Positions 17,296 through 25,296 of a stretch of DNA of 64,000 nt are shown one piece after another. This DNA comes from CALOAD01 sp942491415. Lineage in GTDB: Bacteria; Cyanobacteriota; Vampirovibrionia; Gastranaerophilales; CALOAD01. The position numbers and the translations under genes are program-made. Below the pieces are notes generated by a model. It had not been told where the DNA came from, did no database searches, and saw only the letters and a program-made list of their open reading frames with translations. Positions within the stretch are counted from its first letter, which is position 1; every line of letters starts with the position of its first letter. The DNA lies in contig CALOAD010000008.1 in assembly GCA_942491415.1 (NCBI GenBank), forward strand, positions 107,188-171,187. The letters run 5' to 3'.

Positions 17296-18381
17296 TGAAT
17301 ATTTTTTTCTTTTAACTAAATCTACAAAAGCTTCTAATCTCGTTATATATCCGGCTTTTCCCATTTGCTCGTCTAACACAAGTGATAAAACAGGTATATC
17401 TTTTTCATTTCTTACGTTAGGAAGAATATTTTGTGAGATTATTTCCGGCATGCAAGTAAACGGCAAAAGATGCACGACACCATCTGATTCGAATTCACCG
17501 GCATGTGCCGTATCACCGATCGACTCTATTGCATCTCCTCCTATATCACGTTTTAGAAAGTCTTTAGCAAATCGAGAAGCTCTTTCTCCGTGAGTTTCAT
17601 TTCTTCTTGCAAAAGAAGGGATAAAAAAGGCGTTAGTCCAATCTGATAGGTTAATTTTACGATTTACCTGAACCCCCATTTGACCCAATTCTTTTTCGAT
17701 TTCTAAATTTGAAAAATAATCTAAAACTACATAAATTTCTCCGGTTAAGTCAATATTAACAATTCTTTTAGTTCTATCTATAGGTGTTTTTGAGATTAAA
17801 TTCATTCCAAAGTTAAAAGCTTCGTTTATTTCATTTATTTTCAATGCATTTTCTACGTCTTTTAACGCTTTTTTATAGGCTTTTTCAGCAGTCCCGATTT
17901 CTACTTCTCGAGCTCTATAATAAGATAATTGTCGCTCTAATTTATCCAAAAGGTCTATTTTCATCATCATTATAGTTAAAGAATAAACGAGATCAACGGG
18001 GTTAAAATTACCGCTGGCTCTGCTAAATCCTTTATATAACTCTCCTAATTTGCCTTTATATAGATCAAGATTAATAAATTCAACGTTCTCGTAACCTAAC
18101 CCTTTGATAACTTCTCTTGCAGAAGAACTGTATTGTCCTAATCTGCAAATTCCAGGACAATCTATCATTAAAAGGGCTTCGGCTCCCATTTCTATTGCTT
18201 GAATGAAGTTCCCTAGCACAAGTTTATAAGGTAAGCACATAGCTTCGGGACTATATCGGGTTCCTATTGATAAGTTTTTTTTGCTATTGTATGGCGCAAC
18301 AATGGGTTCTATTCCAAGGCTTCTCAAGCCGCTTGATAGAATAATATGTAAATTTCCCATGTGGGGAAATGACACCTTCAT
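17272..18381 (-). CDS. CoA-dehydratase activase-like protein (COG3581/DUF2229 type)
   Basis: This resembles the stand-alone subunits of the 2-hydroxyacyl-CoA dehydratase activase superfamily: MKVSFPHMGNLHIILSSGLR, GTRYSPEAMCLPYKLVLGNF with a conserved Cys, LLMIDCPGICRLGQYS with a CxxxC pair, and VHLLPFTCMPEIISQ near the end. The conserved Cys residues could hold an iron-sulfur cluster. No dehydratase subunit or ATPase component is in the window. The ATG at 18381 has GGAG seven bases upstream; the frame also contains a GTG four codons earlier. The physiological role of this subgroup is not known. Confidence 0.8.
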   Translation of the reverse strand: MKVSFPHMGNLHIILSSGLRSLGIEPIVAPYNSKKNLSIGTRYSPEAMCLPYKLVLGNFIQAIEMGAEALLMIDCPGICRLGQYSSSAREVIKGLGYENVEFINLDLYKGKLGELYKGFSRASGNFNPVDLVYSLTIMMMKIDLLDKLERQLSYYRAREVEIGTAEKAYKKALKDVENALKINEINEAFNFGMNLISKTPIDRTKRIVNIDLTGEIYVVLDYFSNLEIEKELGQMGVQVNRKINLSDWTNAFFIPSFARRNETHGERASRFAKDFLKRDIGGDAIESIGDTAHAGEFESDGVVHLLPFTCMPEIISQNILPNVRNEKDIPVLSLVLDEQMGKAGYITRLEAFVDLVKRKKYSSKSIISI

Positions 18382-18449
18382 AGCTTTCTCCACTAAAGTA
18401 CCATAAGAAAATTATGCTTACTGAATGTTGTGGAAAAATTAGCCACTCG

Positions 18450-18572
18450 GGCATTTATTACATATACCGATACAAAAAAGTAATTTTGCAAGTCGTTACG
18501 TGTAAGCAGAGATCGACGTTTTCAGAAAATGCGACCGTGTCGGATTTTCTTGAAAACGTCGATCATTTGGTT
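18450..18572 (+). repeat. Dispersed intergenic element, copy A
   Basis: This stretch shares ordered blocks with the reverse complement of 63310-63430: ATATACCGATA, TTGCAAGTCG, TAAGCAGAG, GTTTTCAGAAAATGCGACCG and TCGGAT, with small indels between. Its left part (CACTCGGGCATTTATTACATATACCGATA) also matches 47670-47705. It lies between two leftward genes and holds the long hairpin at 18511-18564. Confidence 0.8.
18511..18564. repeat. Long near-perfect hairpin inside element copy A
   Basis: GATCGACGTTTTCAGAAAAT (18511-18530) pairs with its complement at 18544-18564 over 20 bp with one bulged T. Inside, CGAC pairs with GTCG around the loop CGT. There is no T-tract after it. The sequence would fold as a hairpin in either strand's RNA or as a cruciform. 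Confidence 0.88.
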
Positions 18573-18604
18573 GTAATCGTTAAAAAATGATGGTTTAAAG
18601 TTGC

Positions 18605-18913
18605 CTACTGAACGTCGTAATCAGTTTGTTCACTAACAGCTTGGATCACTTTATTAAATTCGTCTTCATTTTCAATGGATTCAAAAGTGAATTTCTCGTC
18701 TTCCTTTAAGATTTTCATGACGATGACTTCTTGCTCTTCCTCTTCACCTTCTTTTTCTTCAGAATCTTCATTTTCTTCCATATAAATTAGTAATCCGTAG
18801 TCTTGTTCGTCAATGGTTACTACATCGATTAATTCAAAGCTATGTTCTACACCTTCTTCGTCCACTGTTTTAATTATTTGAGGTTCAAAATTTTCCATTT
18901 CTAAATCTGACAT
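18605..18913 (-). CDS. DUF1292 family protein
   Basis: This 102-residue acidic protein has the DUF1292 pattern: a short N-terminus, the strand-rich core HSFELIDVVTIDEQDYGLLI, an acidic run (EENEDSEEKEGEEEEQEV), and VMKILKEDEKFTFESIENED. DUF1292 genes commonly follow ruvX in other bacteria, and that order is kept here (ruvX ends 30 bases upstream). The function is unknown. A gene-less stretch with the long hairpin follows downstream. Confidence 0.85.
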   Translation of the reverse strand: MSDLEMENFEPQIIKTVDEEGVEHSFELIDVVTIDEQDYGLLIYMEENEDSEEKEGEEEEQEVIVMKILKEDEKFTFESIENEDEFNKVIQAVSEQTDYDVQ

Positions 18914-18942
18914 TTTTATCTCCTTTTACCTATTTCTATTCA

Positions 18943-19356
18943 TTATCTATCTAAAAATTGTTGTAATATTATCGCCGCAGAGGCAACGTCTACAAGACCT
19001 TTATTTCTAGTGTATTTTTTCTTTTGTTCTCCCAGAAACCTTTCTGCTTGTTTGCTTGTGAGTCTTTCATCTTCAAAAATAATTTCTTTGCCTGTTTTTA
19101 ATTTTATTTTTTCGGCAAATTCAGTGCAATCTTCTGCTTGAGGACCTAGCGTTCCATTCATATTTTTAGGTAAGCCGACTATTATTGCTATTATATTATA
19201 TTCATTTACAAGTTTATTAATTTTATCTAAAATAAGCTCATCTTTTAATCGTTCAAGTGTACAAAGCGGTTGAGCAGTAATTTTTAAAGGATCGCAAATT
19301 GCTACGCCAATACGTTTTGTTCCGACATCAAGCCCCATATATCTTTCAAAAGTCAT
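18943..19356 (-). CDS. ruvX: RuvX/YqgF Holliday-junction resolvase-like nuclease
   Basis: RuvX is an RNase H-fold nuclease implicated in 16S rRNA 5' processing and proposed as a Holliday junction resolvase. Signature segments: YMGLDVGTKRIGVAICDP with the first catalytic Asp, IIVGLPKNMNGT, IIFEDERLTSKQAER with the Glu, and GLVDVASAAIILQQFL with the last Asp. The length of 137 residues is typical. The ATG has GGAG seven bases upstream. It is 5 bases from the end of the large HEAT-like gene and is followed by DUF1292. Confidence 0.94.
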   Translation of the reverse strand: MTFERYMGLDVGTKRIGVAICDPLKITAQPLCTLERLKDELILDKINKLVNEYNIIAIIVGLPKNMNGTLGPQAEDCTEFAEKIKLKTGKEIIFEDERLTSKQAERFLGEQKKKYTRNKGLVDVASAAIILQQFLDR

Positions 19357-19360
19357 TTTC

Positions 19361-21040
19361 TCAGCTCCATTTCTTTTTCATAAGTTCTAATATCTTTTCA
19401 AGATCCTTACCACAGGGCTTATCTTCAGACTGTTTTATTTTTTTCTGACCAAATTTAAACAAAGATTTTGTTTTTTGTTCTTTTGAGCTGTTAAGTTTTC
19501 TTAAAAACATTTCAAAAACTGATTTTTTAAGAATATTCTTTAAAAACTTATCGTTAGATATATTTCTTTCTTTTAAGTTAGCGGCTAATATTAAAAGCTC
19601 TTCTGCTATTTCATTTTCACCTAAAATATTATATAAATCGCAATTTTCTAAGATTCTGGACTGATATAAAGATATTTTTTCAGGTGCAAATATTTCATTA
19701 AAATTTTCCATTATTAACTGTTCTAATTTTAAGAAAAGTTTGTCAGGATTTGTTTCTAGAAGATCCTTATTTTTTAATGTGTAAGTGTAAAAAGAATCTA
19801 AGAAATTTTTAGCTTCTTCACTTTCGTCTTCATCAAAAAACCAATTATTAAAAATAGAAAAACTATATAAATAATCAAGATCGACAGCTTTTTTGCTTGT
19901 TGATAACATAGATTCATGTTTTTCTGACTTTACATCATTCATTTGTAATTTCCATGCCGTATATTCATAAGGCAGATTTTTAGTTTTAGATAAATTTATT
20001 TCTTCAGCCCTCGTTAAAATGAATTTTGCATAGTTAGGTGAAACTTCAACTACAGTAGATGAAGTCGCAAATCTTTCAATTATTTTATCAAATTCTGCTT
20101 CGGTTATATTGCTAAAGCCAAAGCAATCCACAATGCCTTCTTCATCGTTGATAACAACGCTGAACATATTGATAAAATCTTTATCCGATATCCTGCTAAA
20201 GATTAAACCTTGATTTCCAATGCTATCAACCAGAGTACTAAATGCTTTGAATGGCTTTGAACCTTCACATGCCAGCATCATTCTTTCATGTATTTTTCTG
20301 TGATTATCTACATCAATACCTGACAGTTTTAACATGTTGAGGCTTTTTTTGGCCAATGAAGTAAGTTTTAAGTCTTTTGAATTTTCAAAGATATTCTTTA
20401 ATGTCCTAACAGGAGTATAGGATCTTGTTTCTCCTAAAATTTTAATAATAAGCTGTTGAACTTCATTGGAATTTTGACCTGATTGAAGAGCAGGCACAAG
20501 GATATTGGCAAGCTCATCACCCGGATAATCTTCCTTTAAAGATTCTATCAGTTGAATTTGTTCTTCGGTCTTTAATGAGAATAAAAAATCAAGAAAATCA
20601 ATCTGGGCTTCAGGATTAGCGATAGCAGCTGTTAATAATTTTTTAGTTTCTTTATCTATTATTTCATCAGGATTTTCAAGATAATCAACCAGTTGATCTG
20701 TGTTTATAACTTCTCCCAATACCCTCAGTATATTTGTCGCAATTTCTTTTAATTCATCAGAAAAAGAAGGATTTTTTATATAAGACCATAACGATTCTTT
20801 TATATATTCAACTTCGTTCATTTCTGTGAGCAAAAAAGCGATGATCTCTTTTTTGTCGACATCAGCTTTTACAAATTCTTTAAGTAAAATTTCACAAACT
20901 GACTTATTGTCAGTTATTAGTTTTAAATCTTCAATGCCTGATTCATCTTTTGAGCGCAATACTGATAGGTTTGGTATTTGTTGCAGCAAAGATAATACTT
21001 CTGATCTTATTTGAAGTTTAGACAGGTCTCGTACTTGCAT
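19361..21040 (-). CDS. Large alpha-helical HEAT-like repeat protein (hypothetical)
   Basis: The start is the ATG at 21040, overlapping the previous stop as TAATG, with GGTGGAG upstream; the frame is open seven codons further. The 559-residue product is almost wholly helical. Residues about 30-240 have HEAT/Armadillo-like helix pairs (KEIIAFLLTEMNEVEYIKES, LKEIATNILRVLGEVIN, VQQLIIKILGETRSYTPVRT). The C-terminal half is charged, with no recognised domain. There is no signal peptide. The operon position between a ClpX-type zinc finger protein and ruvX suggests a cytoplasmic role, perhaps a scaffold. The function is unknown. Confidence 0.75.
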   Translation of the reverse strand: MQVRDLSKLQIRSEVLSLLQQIPNLSVLRSKDESGIEDLKLITDNKSVCEILLKEFVKADVDKKEIIAFLLTEMNEVEYIKESLWSYIKNPSFSDELKEIATNILRVLGEVINTDQLVDYLENPDEIIDKETKKLLTAAIANPEAQIDFLDFLFSLKTEEQIQLIESLKEDYPGDELANILVPALQSGQNSNEVQQLIIKILGETRSYTPVRTLKNIFENSKDLKLTSLAKKSLNMLKLSGIDVDNHRKIHERMMLACEGSKPFKAFSTLVDSIGNQGLIFSRISDKDFINMFSVVINDEEGIVDCFGFSNITEAEFDKIIERFATSSTVVEVSPNYAKFILTRAEEINLSKTKNLPYEYTAWKLQMNDVKSEKHESMLSTSKKAVDLDYLYSFSIFNNWFFDEDESEEAKNFLDSFYTYTLKNKDLLETNPDKLFLKLEQLIMENFNEIFAPEKISLYQSRILENCDLYNILGENEIAEELLILAANLKERNISNDKFLKNILKKSVFEMFLRKLNSSKEQKTKSLFKFGQKKIKQSEDKPCGKDLEKILELMKKKWS

Positions 21041-21309
21041 TATTTTTTTGCTCCACCCCAAAGTGCATTCATAACTTTTTGAGCCTCTGACGAAGGTATT
21101 TTATCTTCTATAATCAAATATTGAACGGCAATAAGTGTGCATTCAGAGCAAATATTAACACCCGGTCCTTGTATCATTTTTAGCACTTGAGTATTAGGTC
21201 TTGAACAAAATGAACAAACAACAACTTCCTTAGAATTTCTTGTTTCATCTTTTTCTTTTTCTCTGGCACTATTTAAAGAGACTATTTTCTTATCTTCTTT
21301 ATTTGACAT
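21040..21309 (-). CDS. Stand-alone ClpX-type C4 zinc finger protein
   Basis: The 89-residue product carries VVCSFCSRPNTQVLKMIQGP followed by GVNICSECTLIAVQ: the four-Cys zinc finger normally found at the N-terminus of ClpX, where it dimerises and binds adaptors. Here no AAA+ domain follows. The N-terminus is charged and low-complexity. It is translationally coupled (TAATG) to the large HEAT-like gene. It may bind ClpX adaptors or substrates, or simply be a protein-interaction module; that is inference. Confidence 0.82.
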   Translation of the reverse strand: MSNKEDKKIVSLNSAREKEKDETRNSKEVVVCSFCSRPNTQVLKMIQGPGVNICSECTLIAVQYLIIEDKIPSSEAQKVMNALWGGAKK

Positions 21310-21385
21310 TTTATCTCCCGTTTCAAGTAGAAATTTTAGTTACTATTATTCTAACTCGATCATATTTTTTTTTAAAGAGTTCACA

Positions 21386-21416
21386 AAAAAGCGGTTATTA
21401 AAAATAACCGCTTTTT
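21386..21416. terminator. Intrinsic terminator between HEAT gene and zinc finger operon
   Basis: A perfect 14-bp stem, AAAAAGCGGTTATT (21386-21399) with AATAACCGCTTTTT (21403-21416), and a 3-base loop. It lies 20 bases after the stop of the leftward HEAT gene. Confidence 0.88.
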
Positions 21417-21435
21417 AATATTTTAAATAATCAAA

Positions 21436-22287
21436 TTACTTTGCTTGTTGTTTTTTTGGATGAGCCCCGGGAACATGTTGCCAGTTGGCTGCCATAATTT
21501 TCTTAAATGCTTTTAGAGCTGTATCTTCAAGTTCTCCAAGGTCTTCAGCGTGCATTATAAGTTCTCTTAAAGGTAATAATGCTCTGGTGTCTCTAATAAC
21601 ACCAAGTGCTGCTGCTGCCCCGGCTCTTACAAGTTCATTTTCTTCTGTTCTTTGAAGAACTTCGATTAAAGCAGGAACTGCTTCAGGATCACCTAATTTT
21701 CCTAATGATGTTACAGCATAGATTCTAACGTTAACCCATTCATCATTTAACATTTCAATAACAGGTTTTACTGCCATTTTATTACCAAGTTCACCAAGTG
21801 CTCTTGTAGCATCACATCTTACATTTACTTTTTCATGTTTTAAGGATTTTATTAATTCAGAAGCTGCAATTTCACCAATTTCGATTAATGCATCTGTTGA
21901 TGTGATACAAACTTGAGGGTTTTCATCACTTAATGATTCAACAAGAGGTTCAACAACTTCTTCACCGCCTAAGCGACCTAAAGCTCTAGCTGCACGAACT
22001 CTTACATCTACATTACGATCTTCTCTTAATGATTCGATAAGAGGTCTTGTTGCACGACTATCACCAAGTTCACCAAGTGCTCTAGCGGCATAAAGTCTTA
22101 CAGAACCATTTTTGTCATTCTTTAAAACGTCAATTAATGGTTCTACAGCATTCATATCACCCATTTCACCAAGAACTCTGGCTGCATTATATCTAACTTT
22201 TTCAGAATTGCTTGTAGTTAATTCTTTTAATAAATCATCGAAAGATTTCTTAGATTGCTTTCTACGATTATTAACACTTATGCTCAT
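21436..22287 (-). CDS. HEAT repeat protein
   Basis: This 283-residue protein is built of about eight 31-residue HEAT repeats of the type VRxxAARALGELGDxxAVxPLIxxL, of the kind seen in phycobilisome-lyase-related HEAT proteins (PBS lyase-like repeats). Examples are VRYNAARVLGEMGDMNAVEP and VRLYAARALGELGDSRATRP. The start at 22287 has GGAGG six bases upstream. It has a basic N-terminus (NNRRKQSKKS) and no membrane segment. Such proteins are interaction scaffolds; no lyase activity is implied. It is a single-gene unit with its own terminator. Confidence 0.85.
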   Translation of the reverse strand: MSISVNNRRKQSKKSFDDLLKELTTSNSEKVRYNAARVLGEMGDMNAVEPLIDVLKNDKNGSVRLYAARALGELGDSRATRPLIESLREDRNVDVRVRAARALGRLGGEEVVEPLVESLSDENPQVCITSTDALIEIGEIAASELIKSLKHEKVNVRCDATRALGELGNKMAVKPVIEMLNDEWVNVRIYAVTSLGKLGDPEAVPALIEVLQRTEENELVRAGAAAALGVIRDTRALLPLRELIMHAEDLGELEDTALKAFKKIMAANWQHVPGAHPKKQQAK

Positions 22288-22624
22288 GATATACCTCCAA
22301 AAGATACCTATCAACTTTAATTTATTTTTTTAAAAAACTTACCTAATATCTCTAAAACATTTTTTTTCTAATAATTGCCCTTTTTACAATTATTATTTTT
22401 TATTAATTGCCCTAACTTGATTTCTAACAAGCTTTTCAAGTTTTTTAAAAAATATTAAGCGTTAATTTAACACTCAATTCATTTTTTAATAATAGCATAT
22501 TTTCAAGGTTTTTCTTTACCTTATTTACAGTAGTTTACAGAGGATTATTAATTGTTTTTATAAAAAAAGGGTTGTTTATTTAGGCTTAAGAAATTTTTTG
22601 TTAACTGTTTTTAATAATTAATCG
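22288..22624. other. Intergenic region, AT-rich, no gene seen
   Basis: This holds the end of the sensor-kinase transcript and the promoter of the HEAT gene, both leftward. TAATTGCCCT occurs twice (22372-22381 and 22404-22413), 32 bases apart, upstream of the HEAT gene, and could be a pair of binding sites. No RNA gene or coding frame is evident. Confidence 0.4.
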
Positions 22625-24301
22625 TTAAGCAATAGGCAAAAGTATTTTAAACTCACTACCTTGGTTTAATTCACTTTTTACAGTTATTTTACCCTTGTGC
22701 TTTTGAATTATTTGATAACAAATTGACAAGCCTAATCCGGTTCCGACCCCAACGCCTTTGGTGGTAAATCCCGGGTCAAATATTTTTGAAAGATTTTCTT
22801 TTGAAATTCCAATACCATTGTCTTTTATTGAAATAACAAGATTTTTTTCTTCATTCAATGTTTTAATAGTGATTTCACCTTTATCTTTAATACTTTGATA
22901 TGAGTTTACAAGAATATTCATTATAACCTGATTTAAAAGGTCAGGATAACAAGCTATTTCAGGAATATCTCCATATTCTTTTTTTATAGCGATTCTATTT
23001 TTTATCTCATGATTTATCAACATAAGAGTGTCATTTATCCCGTCATGGACATTTACTTTCTTTCTTTTTGCCTCATCAAGGCGTGCAAAGTTTTTTAAAG
23101 ATTTAACTATTTTATTAATTCTTCTCGTCGCCTCTAGATTAACGGTATTCATATTTTCCATTAATTTTAAAATCCTATTAATTTCATTTTTAGAAGAGTT
23201 ATTAAAATCGAAACCTGTTAATTTTTTAGTGCATTTTTGAAACATGCCTAGATTGCTGTTTATAGAGCCCAGTGGGGTGTTTATTTCATGTGCGACGCCT
23301 GCCACTAATTGACCGATGGATGCCATTTTTTCTGATTGAACAAGTTGCGCCTGTGTATCCTTGATTTCTTTAAAAGCTTTTTCCAGCTCATTTTTTTGTT
23401 GTTCAAGTTGGCATATTAAATTACATTGATTTATTGCGATTGATATTTGAACAGCTAAAGCTGAAAGTAAGTCTATATCGTCTTTAATCCATTTTTGATT
23501 TCTTTCAAAAAGAAATGCTCCATATATTTTTTTTTCATAAGTAATGGGCATGAATATTTGAAAGATGTTGTTTTTTAAATTTAATTCATAATGACCGCTC
23601 AATAGTTTTTGGTGAATATTATCTTCCATTTTAAATAATTCATTAGAAAAAATATTTTCAGCGTTCAAATTATAAGCAAATTTCTTTAAAAATAAATCTT
23701 GAGTTTTTTCAAAAGAAAGGTAGACCCCTTTTTGAGCTCCAAATGTTGTAGATATTTCTTCAATCGATTGAGAAATAAGATCATCAAGATTGATAACTTC
23801 TCGAATTGCTGTTGTGATTCTATTTAAAAGCCCTGAGCGTAATATTGTTTCGTTTGATTTTTTTCTTAATTTAATTAATTCGTTTTTTTCATTTTCAAGT
23901 TTAATTATTTCATTATTTTTTAAATTATAGACAATGACTAATTTTCCTTTGTCATGATTAAATGTTTTCACCTGGACATCAATAATTTCACCTGTGTTCA
24001 ATTGGTATTTCGGATTGAAAAAGTGGTTCCCACCAGTGTTTACAGATTCTTTGATTGGTGAATAAGTTAAGACGTTTGATTCATCCAACAGGCAAATATC
24101 AAAATGAAATAAGCTTGCAAAAAAGTCTATATTTATATTTTCACCCCAAAAAGTTTTAGCTGTTTTATTGGAATATAAAACGCTATAATTTTCATCCAAT
24201 AACAAAATAGCATCGGCAGATTCATTGAAAACATTATATATTGAGTCTTTAAAGTATTTTAATTGTTGGGGCATTTTTCTCGATTCAATTTGATTGTTCA
24301 A
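22625..24301 (-). CDS. Soluble sensor histidine kinase (PAS-GAF-HisKA-HATPase)
   Basis: The 558-residue kinase has no membrane segment. A PAS domain (about 15-130, DAILLLDENYSVLYSN) is followed by a GAF domain (about 165-300, FGAQKGVYLSFEKTQDLF), a coiled linker, HisKA with the phospho-acceptor His338 in QLVAGVAHEINTPLG, and a HATPase with N box (LLNQVIMNILVNSYQSIKD), G1 (ISIKDNGIGISKENL) and GTGLGLSICYQII. It probably senses a cytoplasmic signal. No response regulator is adjacent; the two at 40.5-41.6 kb are candidates only by coexistence. A terminator hairpin lies upstream at 24315-24345. Confidence 0.92.
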   Translation of the reverse strand: MNNQIESRKMPQQLKYFKDSIYNVFNESADAILLLDENYSVLYSNKTAKTFWGENINIDFFASLFHFDICLLDESNVLTYSPIKESVNTGGNHFFNPKYQLNTGEIIDVQVKTFNHDKGKLVIVYNLKNNEIIKLENEKNELIKLRKKSNETILRSGLLNRITTAIREVINLDDLISQSIEEISTTFGAQKGVYLSFEKTQDLFLKKFAYNLNAENIFSNELFKMEDNIHQKLLSGHYELNLKNNIFQIFMPITYEKKIYGAFLFERNQKWIKDDIDLLSALAVQISIAINQCNLICQLEQQKNELEKAFKEIKDTQAQLVQSEKMASIGQLVAGVAHEINTPLGSINSNLGMFQKCTKKLTGFDFNNSSKNEINRILKLMENMNTVNLEATRRINKIVKSLKNFARLDEAKRKKVNVHDGINDTLMLINHEIKNRIAIKKEYGDIPEIACYPDLLNQVIMNILVNSYQSIKDKGEITIKTLNEEKNLVISIKDNGIGISKENLSKIFDPGFTTKGVGVGTGLGLSICYQIIQKHKGKITVKSELNQGSEFKILLPIA

Positions 24302-24314
24302 GTTAATTATAACA

Positions 24315-24345
24315 AAAAGAGTTCGTTTAATTTACGAACTCTTTT
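24315..24345. terminator. Intrinsic terminator after the PQ-loop gene
   Basis: A 12-bp stem, AAAAGAGTTCGT (24315-24326) with ACGAACTCTTTT (24334-24345), and a 7-base loop, 27 bases after the leftward gene ending at 24372. Confidence 0.8.
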
Positions 24346-24371
24346 ATTAAAGTTAAAAAGTTTTTTGTCGG

Positions 24372-24647
24372 TTATGCTTTTTTGTTTTTGTACATAAAAT
24401 ATAAAACTATTTCTGTTAGTACAAATAAACCGTTTAAAACATATAAATAAACCACGAAATCATAATTATATATAATCTTATGACCACAACCCATTATGTA
24501 ACCTAAAAATACTAAAGATAAAAATAAAATACTTTTTCCTTCAACATTTTTAGATTTGTATGTTTTGGCTATTGCAAAAGGCCAACTTGCACCAAAGCAA
24601 AATAACATAGCAATTTCAAAAAAACTAAACCCTTGTAAAAATTCCAT
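24372..24647 (-). CDS. PQ-loop (SemiSWEET-like) membrane protein
   Basis: This 91-residue protein has three membrane helices, a single three-helix bundle like SemiSWEET and other PQ-loop proteins. The segment FCFGASWPFAIAKTYKSKNV carries the Pro in the first helix followed by the Lys-rich loop and KSILFLSLVFLGYIMGC. Such half-transporters dimerise to move sugars or other small molecules; the substrate here cannot be inferred. It sits upstream of the sensor kinase and 20 bases after the B-box protein gene. Confidence 0.78.
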   Translation of the reverse strand: MEFLQGFSFFEIAMLFCFGASWPFAIAKTYKSKNVEGKSILFLSLVFLGYIMGCGHKIIYNYDFVVYLYVLNGLFVLTEIVLYFMYKNKKA

Positions 24648-24667
24648 TTATTTAAACCTCTTTTTCA

Positions 24668-25204
24668 TTAAAAGCGAATGTGCCTTACAGACGCCCAGAC
24701 ACCTATTACAATTGATATAATACTTATAACATTTCTTAAATTCAAGAATATTAAAGAAATCATTGAAAAACTTAACGTACCGGCATGTTGTTGCAATTTC
24801 ATTGCGATAATAGGGTTACATGCTAAAGATACAAACGTGATTGTTCCGGCAAGTGCAGGAAGAGAATTATTAAGTTTAAACCCCGTTACCTTAGTGATAC
24901 ATCGAGCTACAATAAAACCCGTAAAGTATGCCATTGCCCAAGCAATAAAAGGACCAAAGGCGGCAAATTTCATTTGAAAGTAACCAACAAAACTACCAAC
25001 TAAAGAAGCAGCTATTATAGCAAGCGTAAAACTTTTTTTACTCACAATTTCAACATGGGTTTTTTCAGGTTTTCCGCAATCGGGACACTTGTATCCTACA
25101 GTGGCAGAAACTGCACATTTAGGGCATATCAAACATCCACAAGTAACACAGCTTAGCCTTGTTGGAGTATCTTTATGTATCTTGCAAAACATATTTTCCG
25201 ACAT
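24668..25204 (-). CDS. B-box zinc-finger membrane protein
   Basis: The N-terminus is a B-box-like zinc-binding unit: FCKIHKDTPTRLSCVTCGCL, then ICPKC and GYKCPDCGKPEKTH, with eight Cys/His in two clusters. Four hydrophobic helices follow (residues about 60-175). This layout, zinc ribbon plus small membrane domain, is common in uncharacterised bacterial proteins. The start at 25204 has AAGGG upstream; the frame is open 11 codons further. It is divergent from the TPR gene. The function is unknown. Confidence 0.75.
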   Translation of the reverse strand: MSENMFCKIHKDTPTRLSCVTCGCLICPKCAVSATVGYKCPDCGKPEKTHVEIVSKKSFTLAIIAASLVGSFVGYFQMKFAAFGPFIAWAMAYFTGFIVARCITKVTGFKLNNSLPALAGTITFVSLACNPIIAMKLQQHAGTLSFSMISLIFLNLRNVISIISIVIGVWASVRHIRF

Positions 25205-25296
25205 AAATATTACCCTTGTCTCTAAAAGCAAATCCACCTACTTTATTGTATACTACAACAAAGTTTTATCAGCAGCTAATTTTAGGGGATTTAATA

